Shown here: positions 44,339 to 52,500 of the stretch, in pieces
Position numbering within the stretch: the stretch's first letter is position 1
How the letters are laid out: every line of letters starts with the position of its first letter
DNA from: Hyphomonas polymorpha PS728
Lineage (GTDB): Bacteria > Pseudomonadota > Alphaproteobacteria > Caulobacterales > Hyphomonadaceae
Assembly: GCF_000685315.1 (NCBI RefSeq)
Contig: NZ_ARYM01000020.1
Location: 1-52,500 of the forward strand
DNA length: 52,500 bases
Direction of reading: 5' to 3'
Notes under the pieces: model-generated
The model's input: the letters and a program-made list of their open reading frames with translations, nothing else
Told to the model about the DNA's origin: nothing
Databases searched by the model: none
Program-made: the position numbers and the translations under genes

Positions 44339-44949
44339 CAGTTGGAAGCGGCGGGTTTCTGCCCATGGACATAGCGGACGGCGAACTTGTCGCCGGTGAC
44401 GCGGACAACTTCGCCGACAAGATTGCCGACGGTAACGCGTTCGCCCACGAAGGGTGGCTTGCCGGTGGTTTCAAAGGCAGCGCCGGTGAGGGAGATGTCC
44501 GTCACGCTGCACTTCAGCTGACTGCCATCGGCCAGATTTACGATGGCTTCACCGCTGGCGCGGTAGCGGGTTTCGCCCCGCTCTTCCTCAAGACCGAGCT
44601 TGTCGCGATTGATCAGCCAGGTGAGACGGTCGGCGAGCTTGTCGCGCTTGTGCGGCGAGGTGTGGAAGCGCACGGCGAAGCCTTCGGGCGAAACGCGCAC
44701 GACATTGGCCACAACCCGGCCAACCTCGTCGAAATAGCAGACGACCTGCTGATCAAGTCCGGGGCGTTCCGAAGAGACGATGAAGGCGCCATCGCAGGAA
44801 ATGTCGGCCGTGCTGAGCACATGGTCTTCACTGTCGCCGATTAGGAAACGGCCGGTCAGTTTCAACTCGACCCGCTTGAAGCCACGGCGGTCACGGCGGG
44901 AAAGCCGTCCGGACTCAGCGTCCTGGGGATGGGCGAGCGGTCGCGTCAT
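44338..44949 (-). CDS. Tandem PilZ-domain protein
   Basis: A protein of 203 residues with two PilZ domains. The first has RxxxR at 22-26 and DxSxxG at 49-54 (DISCDG); the second has RxxxR at 124-128 and DISLTG at 151-156. Both c-di-GMP motifs are therefore intact, which predicts c-di-GMP binding in each domain. No other domain is fused. It is translated just ahead of the GYF_2 protein and probably relays c-di-GMP to it or to a common target, which is inference. Confidence 0.9.
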   Translation of the reverse strand: MTRPLAHPQDAESGRLSRRDRRGFKRVELKLTGRFLIGDSEDHVLSTADISCDGAFIVSSERPGLDQQVVCYFDEVGRVVANVVRVSPEGFAVRFHTSPHKRDKLADRLTWLINRDKLGLEEERGETRYRASGEAIVNLADGSQLKCSVTDISLTGAAFETTGKPPFVGERVTVGNLVGEVVRVTGDKFAVRYVHGQKPAASN

Positions 44950-45116
44950 TATCGCTACTTCCTGCTTGGCCGATTGCGCTCACCCCAACGCAATAAAGGC
45001 AATATGTCACGTCTGACAGATAGTTCATGATCGTTGACAATTTCTTGCGCACACCCGTGAACAAGATAGTTTACGGCTAACAATGAAGAACGGCCGGCCG
45101 CCGGGAGGAAAACAAG

Positions 45117-46754
45117 ATGGACAGCTTCGACTATATTATCGTCGGTGCCGGCAGCGCGGGATGCGTGCTGGCAAACCGCCTCTCTGCAGATCCCACAGTG
45201 AAGGTCTGCCTGATCGAGGCGGGGAAAAAAGACACCTCCCTGATGGTAAAGATGCCTGCGGGCGTCGGCGGCCTGATCAAGCAGGCGAACGACCATAACT
45301 GGGGTTTCTTCACCGAGCCTCAGCAGTATATGGAAAACCGCCGCCTCTACTGGCCCCGCGGCAAGGGTTGGGGCGGATCGTCCTCCATCAATGGCATGGT
45401 CTATATCCGCGGCCATGCGGGCGACTATGATCTCTGGGGCCAGATGGGCCTGAAGGGCTGGAGCTTTGCCGATGTGCTGCCCTATTTCCGCAAGTCGGAG
45501 AGCTATGAGGGCGGGGCCAATGATTTCCATGGCGGTAGCGGCCCGCTGAACGTGACCGAGAGCCCGATGTCCGGCCCGGTCTACCAGGCTTTTATCGATG
45601 CCGGGCGGGAAGCCGGTTATCCGGTTACGGAAGACTTCAACGGCGCCAGCCAGGAAGGCTTTGGCCGCTATCAGCGCACGATTTTCAAAGGCGGGCGCTG
45701 GAGCGCATCTTTCGCCTATCTGCGCCCGATCGAAACTCAGCGGCCCAACCTCAAGATCATTTCCACCGGTGTGGTGACGCGCGTGGTGATCGAAAAGGGC
45801 AAGGCCGTGGGTGTGGAAGTCGTGGAAGGCAAGGGGCGCATTGCCCGGCAGATCCGCGCTGACCGTGAAGTGATCCTCTCGGCAGGCGCAGTGCAGTCGC
45901 CGCAGATCCTGCAGCTGTCCGGCGTGGGCGATCCGGAGGTACTGAAGCGCCATGGCATCGAGACGACGGTGAAATCCACCGGTGTGGGCCGCAACCTTCA
46001 GGACCATCTCGACGTGACGGTGATCCATGACATGCCGGTGCCGCTGTCGGCCTATTCGCTGCAGAAGGGCATCAAGAAGCTGGGCGTGGGTCTGCAATAT
46101 CTCTATAACCAGACTGGTCCGGGGGCGGATAACTTCCTGCAGGCGGGCGCGTTCCTCTCCTCACGGCCGGGCCTGGCGATGCCGGACATTCAGCTGCACC
46201 TCGTCAATGCCATCATGATGGACCATGGCAATGCCGGGCCGGAGAAGGATGGCTATACGGTCCACGCCTGCCAGCTGCGTCCGGAAAGCCGGGGCACGGT
46301 TATGCTGGCCTCGAACGATCCGTTTGCCCATCCGGCAATCGACCCGAACTATCTCGCTACGGAAGAAGACCGCCGCGTGATGCGCGAGTCGGTGAAGATG
46401 GTGCGCGAGGTTTGCCGCCAGAATGCGCTGAAAGCCTATACCGGCGGGGAAATCCTCCCCGGTGCATCGGTGAAGACCGATGCCGAGATCGACGCCTTCA
46501 TCCGCCAGAAGGGCGAGACGATCTATCACCCGGTCGGCACGGTTTCGATGGGCGCAACCGAAGCAAGCCCGGTCGACGGAGAGCTGCGCGTGCGCGGTGT
46601 GGAAGGTTTGCGCGTGGTGGATGCCTCGGTGATGCCGACACTGGTGGGCGGCAACACCAATGCGCCGACCATCATGGTGGCGGAGAAAGCTGCCGACATG
46701 ATCCTCGGCCGCGCCGCGTTGGCCCGCGAGGAGCCCGCGCTGGCGGGGGCCTGA
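45117..46754 (+). CDS. GMC-family FAD-dependent oxidoreductase
   Basis: A protein of 545 residues of the glucose-methanol-choline family. The FAD motif GAGSAG is at 10-15, WPRGKGWGGSSSINGMVYIRG is the GMC signature 1, and the active-site region has YHPVGTVSMG with the catalytic His and GNTNAPTIM with the second conserved residue. Choline or alcohol dehydrogenase are typical functions, but betaine genes are absent here. GGGAGGAAA precedes the ATG. Confidence 0.9.
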   Translation: MDSFDYIIVGAGSAGCVLANRLSADPTVKVCLIEAGKKDTSLMVKMPAGVGGLIKQANDHNWGFFTEPQQYMENRRLYWPRGKGWGGSSSINGMVYIRGHAGDYDLWGQMGLKGWSFADVLPYFRKSESYEGGANDFHGGSGPLNVTESPMSGPVYQAFIDAGREAGYPVTEDFNGASQEGFGRYQRTIFKGGRWSASFAYLRPIETQRPNLKIISTGVVTRVVIEKGKAVGVEVVEGKGRIARQIRADREVILSAGAVQSPQILQLSGVGDPEVLKRHGIETTVKSTGVGRNLQDHLDVTVIHDMPVPLSAYSLQKGIKKLGVGLQYLYNQTGPGADNFLQAGAFLSSRPGLAMPDIQLHLVNAIMMDHGNAGPEKDGYTVHACQLRPESRGTVMLASNDPFAHPAIDPNYLATEEDRRVMRESVKMVREVCRQNALKAYTGGEILPGASVKTDAEIDAFIRQKGETIYHPVGTVSMGATEASPVDGELRVRGVEGLRVVDASVMPTLVGGNTNAPTIMVAEKAADMILGRAALAREEPALAGA

Positions 46755-46886
46755 GCTGTCTTTGAAACCGATAGCGTGAAACCTGGCGCGGGACGCGGAG
46801 ATTATGGGGATCTCGCGTTCCGCCCGGTGATGCGCGCCATTCTGGCGCGCTCAGCCCCCTGACCACCGGCAAGGCCAGGCTTCACG

Positions 46887-46919
46887 CAGGCTGCCCTTGC
46901 GGGCAGAGCCTGTTCTTTT
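46887..46919 (+). terminator. Rho-independent terminator after the GMC gene
   Basis: The stem CAGGC-TGCCC/GGGCA-GCCTG has one bulge and is followed by TTCTTTT. A second, perfect GCGCGCCA/TGGCGCGC hairpin without a T run lies at 46832-46850. Confidence 0.65.
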
Positions 46920-47467
46920 CAGTTCGATGCCACCAAGCGCAGCTTCGGGCCGACGCGGCGGGTATCGGGGGGCACGATCATCGAGACGCGGTGACGGAAG
47001 ACTGGCTGGCCATTGAGCGCGCCTTCGCTGCCGAGCGTCTGATAAAGGCCGAGCATACGGCTGCGCGTTGCGCCGGTCATACCAGCCGATAGCGGCATGA
47101 GGGTGACTTCCAGTTCAGCGCGGGCGCCCGATAGGGTTTCACCGCGCCCGCGGATGACACCCGGACCGCCATCCAGGCGGATCGCCTCAAGGCAGGCATC
47201 GACCATAACGCGGTCCGGACCAGTCCAGAGATCCAGGAAATTATGATTCGACAGGCGGCGCCCGACCAGTGAGGTGACGGCTTCGCCGGCGGTGCGCACA
47301 AGCCAGGTGCGATCGTCCATCAGCTCGAGCACGAAGATGCGCTCGATCAGGTCTTCATGTTCGGCCACGTTGGGGCCGGCTGCGGCGTGCACATCCGGCT
47401 CGGTCTGCATGCGGCGCCAGGCGTCCAGCAGGACACGGGTGTTCGGGTGGATCGAATGCTCGACCAT
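46919..47467 (-). CDS. PAS-domain protein (PAS_5-type)
   Basis: A protein of 182 residues. About 40-150 (IFVLELMDDRTWLVRTAGEA, SNHNFLDLWTGPDR, EVTLMPLSAG) matches the PAS_5 family of alphaproteobacteria. No effector domain such as a kinase is attached. It may be a small sensor or adaptor; the cofactor cannot be told. It is divergent from the TonB-dependent receptor gene across a 410-base intergenic region. Confidence 0.72.
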   Translation of the reverse strand: MVEHSIHPNTRVLLDAWRRMQTEPDVHAAAGPNVAEHEDLIERIFVLELMDDRTWLVRTAGEAVTSLVGRRLSNHNFLDLWTGPDRVMVDACLEAIRLDGGPGVIRGRGETLSGARAELEVTLMPLSAGMTGATRSRMLGLYQTLGSEGALNGQPVFRHRVSMIVPPDTRRVGPKLRLVASN

Positions 47468-47877
47468 GTTCTGGATTGCTCCTGGTGTTCCATCGGGCCA
47501 AGGGGAGGCCCTTTCCGGCTCCTCAATCGCAATAATTGTTCCAGTTCGCGCGCCGCGGTGTAATTCACGCAGTGGGGGAATAAACGTGCGTGCGGGGGCG
47601 GTTTAATACGCTTCAGAGGGAAGAATTGGCGGGGCGGGGCGGGCGGGGGCGAACGCTTGTGCCTCGCGCGCGGCCACCAAGCGTTTCACGCCGGAACACA
47701 TGCGCCAGGGTTACGCCCGGTGCGCCTGCCGGTTGTCTGTGGGCAGGTCTTGCCTTGCCGCGAATCTGCCGATTACAATCTATTCATAATAATAAGAAAC
47801 TTTGCTGGCGCCCGCGTTCCCACCGGACAGGGCGATGGCACACACGATCAGCAGAACTCCCAGGAAGGAAACTCCAC
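47468..47877. promoter_or_regulatory. Divergent promoter region of the PAS and TonB-receptor genes
   Basis: About 410 bases without a convincing gene. An AT-rich tract near 47770-47805 (ATTCATAATAATAAGAAAC) is the likely promoter zone of the receptor gene. No operator was recognised. Confidence 0.4.
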
Positions 47878-50472
47878 GTGTCAAAATCTGAAGTGACGCC
47901 AGCAGGCCGCAAGGCCCTGAGCGCCGTGCTTTGCCTTGGCGTCGGCCTGACTGCCCTTTCGGCCGCCGCCCCGGCGCTGGCCCAGGAACAGGAAGCCGCC
48001 GAAGAAACCCGCACCATGCAGACCGTGACGATCACGGCCACCAAGCGCGAACAGACGCTGCAGGATGTGCCAATTGCCGTGTCGGTGGTGGACGATACCA
48101 CCATTGAGCGGGCGGCCATTGTCGACCTCAACGACCTGCAGTCGATCATTCCGTCGCTGCGCGTTGGCCAGCTGCAGTCTTCGGCCAACACCAACTTCGT
48201 GATCCGCGGCTTCGGCAACGGGGCGAATAATGCCGGTATCGAGCCGTCGGTCGGTGTCTTTATTGATGGTGTCTACCGCTCGCGCTCTGCCTCGCAGATT
48301 TCCGACCTTCCGAACATCGAGCGCGTGGAAGTCCTGCGCGGGCCGCAGTCGACCCTGTTCGGCAAGAACGCATCGGCAGGCGTGATCTCGGTCGTCACCA
48401 AGAAACCGCAATACGAGTTTGGCGGCGTGGTTGATGGCACGATCAGCAATGAGAATGGCTACCGCGCAAACGGCTATGTCACGGGTCCGCTGGCGGAGAA
48501 CCTCGCCGGCGCCGTGGGCGTCACGTACAACAAGCGCGATGGCTATGTCGAAGATATCGGCACGGGCACCGAGACGAACGAACGCAACCGCTGGGGCATC
48601 CGCGGAGACCTGCTGTTCGAGCCGGATGTGAACACCTCTTTCCGTCTGATGGCGGACTATGACCAGATCGACGAGCTGTGCTGCGCAGCGGCCAACGTCG
48701 TCAACGGACCGACAGGCGCCATCGTGCAGGCCATCGGCGGGCAGATCGTTCCGGAAGATCCCTACAGCTATCGCGTGGCCTACAACCTTCCGTCCACGAA
48801 CAAGGTCGACAATGGCGGCCTGTCGCTGCAGGCAGACTTCGACTTCGAAAAAGTGCGCCTGACCTCGATTACCGCGTATCGCATGTCGCGCCTGGAGACG
48901 AACCAGGATTCCGACTTCACCGGCGCTGACCTGCTGGGCGAGAACTCCAACAAGACCGATATCGATACCTTCACCCAGGAATTCCGCCTGACATCGACCG
49001 ATGGCGAGCGCCTCGACTGGATGGTCGGCGGTTTCTATTTCGACGAAAAGGTCGATATCCAGAATGCGCTGCTCTACGGGACGGACTACCGCGCCTATGC
49101 CAACGCGCTGGCGGGCGGCCTTAACCCCAATACGGGCGTGATCACCGACATTCTGGCGGGCCTTGAAAGCGCGCTGGGGCTTCCGGTGGGCACGACGCTC
49201 GCCCAGGCAGGCCAGGGCTTCCGCGACGATGCCGGCCAGGACAACACCGCCTGGTCGCTTTTCGGAACGGTTGACTACCGCCTGACGGACCGCCTGACGG
49301 CAACGATTGGCCTCAACTATACTGAAGACAAGAAAGACGCGCGCAACAGCATCCAGGCGACGGACGTGCTCTCCTCGCTGGACTTCGTTGCGATCGGCTT
49401 TGCCCAGACGATGGCGGGTTTCGGCGTGAACGCGCAGAACCCGGCGCAGGTGGCTGCTTTCGCGCAGGCCAACCCGGCGGCCTTCGCCGCCATTCAGGCC
49501 GCTGTTCAGAACCCGGCACAAAACCCGCTGCTGGCCCTCCAGCCGCTGCAGTTCCTGCCGCCCTTCCTGGGCTTCCCGAACGCCGTGGAAGATGGCCGCT
49601 CGAAAGATTCCGCCACGACCTACACGCTGCGCCTCGCGTACGATGTGAACGACAACCTCAACACCTATGTGTCGTATGCCACGGGCTTCAAGGCGACGTC
49701 CTGGAACCTGTCGCGCGACTCGCGTCCTTTTGCGTCGGACTTCATCCCCGGTTCGCCCGTGACGAGCCCGCCTTCCTCTCCCATCCGTGACGCAGGCCTT
49801 GCCCTACCGAACCTTACGACCGGTTCACGCTATGCCGGGCCGGAAGATTCGACTGTGTTCGAAGTGGGCCTGAAAGGCGTCTATTCCAACGTCGCGTTCA
49901 ATCTCGCCTATTTCGACCAGACGATTGAAGGCTTCCAGTCGAACGTGTTCACGGGCACGGGCTTCGCGCTGGCGAATGCCGGCAAGCAGTCCAACAAGGG
50001 TCTTGAATTCGACGTGACCTGGAACCCGATCAGCAATCTGCAGCTGATGGTGGCCGGGACGCTTCAGGATCCGGTCTATGACAGCTTCCCGAACTCGGCG
50101 AGCGGCGACCTGTCCGGAGAAAAGGTCTACGGTATCCCGGAAGTGGCCACCTCCACGGCGGCGACGTATTTCTTCGATGTCGCGGGTTGGGACGCCTATG
50201 TCCGCGGCGACTGGCAGTATGAAAGCGCCGTCGACCATTTCGACAGCGACGCCGAACAGGCCGCCTTCGGCGAACAGAAGAAGGTCAACACCTTCAATGC
50301 CTCGACCGGCTTCACCAATGAGTCGGGTCTGGGTGTGACGCTGTGGGTGCGCAACGTGTTCAACGACGAATACATCACGACCGCCTTCCCGGCCGTGGCG
50401 CAGGCTGGCTCCTATATGGGCTATCCGGTAGCGCCGCGTTCCTATGGTGTGACGCTGCGCAAGACGTTCTGA
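47878..50472 (+). CDS. TonB-dependent receptor
   Basis: A protein of 864 residues. A signal peptide (cut near Ala35) is followed by a TonB box-like segment (MQTVTITATKREQTLQDVPI), an N-terminal plug with GFGNGANNAGIEPSVGVFID and EVLRGPQSTLFGKNASAG, and a beta-barrel ending in Phe. The plug pattern is that of receptors for complex carbohydrates or aromatic compounds, which are abundant in marine alphaproteobacteria. The start is GTG 47878 with GGAAGGAA upstream. No glycoside hydrolase lies beside it, so the ligand is unknown. Confidence 0.92.
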   Translation: MSKSEVTPAGRKALSAVLCLGVGLTALSAAAPALAQEQEAAEETRTMQTVTITATKREQTLQDVPIAVSVVDDTTIERAAIVDLNDLQSIIPSLRVGQLQSSANTNFVIRGFGNGANNAGIEPSVGVFIDGVYRSRSASQISDLPNIERVEVLRGPQSTLFGKNASAGVISVVTKKPQYEFGGVVDGTISNENGYRANGYVTGPLAENLAGAVGVTYNKRDGYVEDIGTGTETNERNRWGIRGDLLFEPDVNTSFRLMADYDQIDELCCAAANVVNGPTGAIVQAIGGQIVPEDPYSYRVAYNLPSTNKVDNGGLSLQADFDFEKVRLTSITAYRMSRLETNQDSDFTGADLLGENSNKTDIDTFTQEFRLTSTDGERLDWMVGGFYFDEKVDIQNALLYGTDYRAYANALAGGLNPNTGVITDILAGLESALGLPVGTTLAQAGQGFRDDAGQDNTAWSLFGTVDYRLTDRLTATIGLNYTEDKKDARNSIQATDVLSSLDFVAIGFAQTMAGFGVNAQNPAQVAAFAQANPAAFAAIQAAVQNPAQNPLLALQPLQFLPPFLGFPNAVEDGRSKDSATTYTLRLAYDVNDNLNTYVSYATGFKATSWNLSRDSRPFASDFIPGSPVTSPPSSPIRDAGLALPNLTTGSRYAGPEDSTVFEVGLKGVYSNVAFNLAYFDQTIEGFQSNVFTGTGFALANAGKQSNKGLEFDVTWNPISNLQLMVAGTLQDPVYDSFPNSASGDLSGEKVYGIPEVATSTAATYFFDVAGWDAYVRGDWQYESAVDHFDSDAEQAAFGEQKKVNTFNASTGFTNESGLGVTLWVRNVFNDEYITTAFPAVAQAGSYMGYPVAPRSYGVTLRKTF

Positions 50473-50499
50473 GACGGCTCCGGCCAGTGTTTCTTATGG

Positions 50500-50531
50500 A
50501 AGCCCCGCCTCGCTGGCGGGGCTTTTCTTTT
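50500..50531 (+). terminator. Rho-independent terminator of the TonB-receptor gene
   Basis: A perfect 10-bp stem AAGCCCCGCC/GGCGGGGCTT with a 5-base loop, followed by TTCTTTT. It lies 28 bases after the stop. Confidence 0.85.
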
Positions 50532-50535
50532 GGGA

Positions 50536-50916
50536 TCAGGGCTGCCGGGTGGCTCTGAGCGCGAGAATCGCCCCGGCCAGAACGATCACCTCAAAGGCCA
50601 CGAAGCCGATATACGCGCTGGTGGGGGCGGGGCCGAGCAGCAGGGCAAAGCCGCGCGCGAACACATAGCCGCCCATATATACAATGAGAAACCAGAGCGC
50701 GGGCAGCGTCAGGGAGGGGCGAATCGCGCCGCCGGCGCAGAGCAGGGCGGCAGCCAGGCTGACCCCGCCATAGATGCCGCGCAGCTCGTAAGCCCCATTT
50801 GGGCCGCTCACAACGACGCCGAGGCTGCCGGCCATGCCGACAGGGTTTGCTAGGGAGGCGGCGCCGAAGAGGGCGAAAAGGGCCGCGACGAGCCCGAGAA
50901 ACAGCTTCACGTACAT
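50536..50916 (-). CDS. DUF4345 membrane protein
   Basis: A protein of 126 residues with four hydrophobic spans. The ANPVGMAGSLGVVVSGPNG and YELRGIYGGVSLAAALL segments are characteristic of DUF4345, a family of small membrane proteins of unknown function. It is a lone gene with its 3' end at the receptor terminator. Confidence 0.82.
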   Translation of the reverse strand: MYVKLFLGLVAALFALFGAASLANPVGMAGSLGVVVSGPNGAYELRGIYGGVSLAAALLCAGGAIRPSLTLPALWFLIVYMGGYVFARGFALLLGPAPTSAYIGFVAFEVIVLAGAILALRATRQP

Positions 50917-51023
50917 AAGAGAAGAACTAGTTTCAGGCGTCGGCGAGGCAAATTTAACGTTCGCGCCTACATGAAAGGACGCGCCGCAGGCCGATTCTGG
51001 CCGCGCAAAATGAGGATTTCCGG

Positions 51024-51737
51024 ATGCAACCTGCTGAAAAGCGCCCCCCGATCGTCAACGCGCCGCTGCCTTTGACAGTGTTTGCGCTGCTGCTGATCGC
51101 GCTTCACGGCGCTCGCGTCTTCGCTCCGCAAGAGCTGGAAATCGCGGCGCTGTATCATGGGGCGCTGTTTCCGGAACGCTTCTGGGGGTGGATCGGCGGT
51201 CCCGTTCTGCTGCCCGGCGTGGCGCCGCCCTACGCCGGATGGATGGGCGCGATGGCGCCTTTTGTGCTTAGCACCCTGCTGCACGGGGACTGGTTTCACG
51301 TTATTCTGAACGCCGTTTTCATGATCGCCATCGGCAAGCCGGTGCTGGAAATGCTCTCGGCTCTGCGCGGTGGATATGGTCCCGGTGCGATCATAATGCT
51401 CTTTGTGCTGATCTTCTTTTCCCAGGCGGGAGGCGGGCTGGTTTATCTGTTGCTCAACAATCCATCCGGCCCGATTGCGGTGGGCGCTTCGGGCGGAATC
51501 AGTGGTCTGATGGGAGCCTTTTTCCTGATGCGGGAAGGCGCGTCATCGCGGCTTCTGTCTCGCAACTTCCTGACGGTGACCAGTATATTCATCATCGCAA
51601 ACTTTCTGTTTGCCCTGGTTGGGCCGGCCCTTCTGGGCGCATCGATTGCCTGGGAGGTGCATGCGGGCGGCTATGTTGCTGGGGCGCTTTTTGCCCGTGT
51701 GCTGATTTGGAACGCTCTGCGCAAACTCGATATATAG
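51024..51737 (+). CDS. Rhomboid-family intramembrane serine protease
   Basis: A protein of 237 residues with six or more membrane spans. The nucleophile Ser156 lies in GASGGISGLMGA and the catalytic His213 in WEVHAGGYVAGAL. HGDWFHVILNAVF fits the second-span His/Asn cluster. It should cleave membrane proteins within the bilayer. GAGGA lies upstream of the ATG. Nothing nearby tells the substrate. Confidence 0.9.
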   Translation: MQPAEKRPPIVNAPLPLTVFALLLIALHGARVFAPQELEIAALYHGALFPERFWGWIGGPVLLPGVAPPYAGWMGAMAPFVLSTLLHGDWFHVILNAVFMIAIGKPVLEMLSALRGGYGPGAIIMLFVLIFFSQAGGGLVYLLLNNPSGPIAVGASGGISGLMGAFFLMREGASSRLLSRNFLTVTSIFIIANFLFALVGPALLGASIAWEVHAGGYVAGALFARVLIWNALRKLDI

Positions 51738-51851
51738 ACGGAAACAGGGCATTTAACGCCGATTTCATGGGAGTCGCATCGCGTTCCCGCTTATGGTATC
51801 CTTCGTTCAGGTGAGACGGCCTGAAGGCCGCCGCCGCGATGGAGGACCGGA

Positions 51852-52286
51852 ATGATCATTGAACAGATTCTCAACGACAAGGGCCGTGAAGTCATCACGT
51901 TGCGGGCCGATGATACCCTGCGCGCAGCGGCGCGCCTGCTGGATGAACGGCGGATCGGGGCAGCCGTGACGCTGGATGCTGATGGCGAGATCGTCGGTGT
52001 GCTGTCGGAACGCGATATCGTCCGGCAGTTTGCAAGGGAGGGGGAGGCGGCCCTCGAGATGAAGGTCGGCAACGCCATGACCCGGGCCGTGATCACCATC
52101 ACGGCGGACGCCCCCATCGACCAGGCGCTGCAGCTGATGACGGACCGGCGCATCCGGCATCTTCCCGTGGTGCGCAATAACCGGCTGACGGGCTTTGTCT
52201 CGATCGGGGATCTGGTGAAATGGAAGATCGCGGAGACCGAGGCGGAGGCTCAGGCGATGAAGTCTTACCTCTCCGCCCAGTTCTGA
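51852..52286 (+). CDS. CBS-domain protein (tandem CBS pair)
   Basis: A protein of 144 residues consisting of two CBS domains (about 8-62 and 72-130). The second ends RHLPVVRNNRLTGFVSIGDLVKW, the usual nucleotide-sensing end of CBS pairs. Stand-alone CBS pairs bind adenine nucleotides and act as regulators of unknown partners. GGAGGAC precedes the ATG. From 52287 to the window end I see no gene; an ATG at 52498-52500 cannot be judged. Confidence 0.9.
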   Translation: MIIEQILNDKGREVITLRADDTLRAAARLLDERRIGAAVTLDADGEIVGVLSERDIVRQFAREGEAALEMKVGNAMTRAVITITADAPIDQALQLMTDRRIRHLPVVRNNRLTGFVSIGDLVKWKIAETEAEAQAMKSYLSAQF

Positions 52287-52500
52287 CCCTTTTCCACAAA
52301 CAGCAGTGAATCTGTGAATTTCGCAGAATGAGGGCTTGTGGTTCTGAGAAGGCACCGATACATCGCGGCCTTCGCTGAGCCGGGCGGAAACAAACGGCCC
52401 AGCGAAGACCGCCCAGCGGTCGCCGAACGGAAGAAAAGGGGTTGCCCTTTACATCGAACAGCGGCTATATGTGCGGTTCTCCCGAACGCCCGAACAAATG

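Noticed and set aside
47881..49521. 546-codon minus-strand frame opposite the TonB-dependent receptor
   Set aside because: Arg/Gly/Val-rich antisense shadow; the receptor signature blocks are complete on the plus strand.
52498..52500. ATG at the end of the window
   Set aside because: It is cut by the window edge, so no frame can be read.
1..52500. CRISPR arrays, prophage or integron
   Set aside because: No regularly spaced direct repeats, integrase gene or attC-like array was seen on reading.

Overview
The window looks like a chromosomal segment of a high-GC, Gram-negative alphaproteobacterium. It has many lipoproteins with clear lipoboxes, a TonB-dependent receptor, a long-form dCTP deaminase, an Anbu proteasome-like cluster, an RcnB-like protein and encoded tRNA 3' CCA ends. 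The gene mix fits Hyphomonadaceae (Hyphomonas or a relative), but that placement is inference from gene content; no 16S rRNA gene is present. Genes are packed on both strands, often with 3' ends that abut or overlap.

Layout. 1-1245: a broken RAYT-type transposase, a REP-like palindrome and a low-GC gene resembling a class III nucleotidyl cyclase. 1245-5700: a flavodoxin-like protein, a 137-bp cloverleaf palindrome, trhO, a Pro-Glu repeat protein and two small lipoproteins (one thioredoxin-like). 5834-10402: thiolase, pckA and an aminotransferase. 10390-13098: an operon of a collagen-like lipoprotein and an FhaC/ShlB-type outer-membrane transporter. 13410-18366: Nudix hydrolase, RcnB-like protein, ArfB, UDP-glucuronate decarboxylase, a DsbA-like lipoprotein and an M48 protease. 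18458-22136: a ferric-iron ABC importer. 22367-28312: lipid and amino-acid oxidation enzymes, a sulfotransferase, a thioesterase-like protein and a TrmH/RlmB methyltransferase. 28420-29936: tRNA-Tyr, an acyltransferase and tRNA-Gly. 30216-32048: a SLC13-type permease.

32168-36110 holds the Anbu cluster: circularly permuted ATP-grasp, alpha-E, transglutaminase and Anbu. It is followed by a DUF481 barrel, then a C39-type lipoprotein peptidase translationally coupled to a small Gly-Gly protein (36914-37933). 38141-43676 carries dcd, metZ, apaG, an unknown lipoprotein, phoH with an unusual leader, and a gamma carbonic anhydrase. 43733-44949 is a GYF/tandem-PilZ pair. 45117-52286 has a GMC oxidoreductase, a PAS protein, a TonB receptor, a DUF4345 protein, a rhomboid protease and a CBS protein.

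Themes are cell-envelope biology (lipoproteins, exported proteases, thiol redox, iron uptake), fatty-acid and gluconeogenic carbon metabolism, and three little-understood modules: collagen-lipoprotein/TpsB, Anbu, and C39/Gly-Gly. No CRISPR array, intact insertion sequence, prophage or rRNA operon was seen. All family assignments are from sequence reading alone, without database searches.
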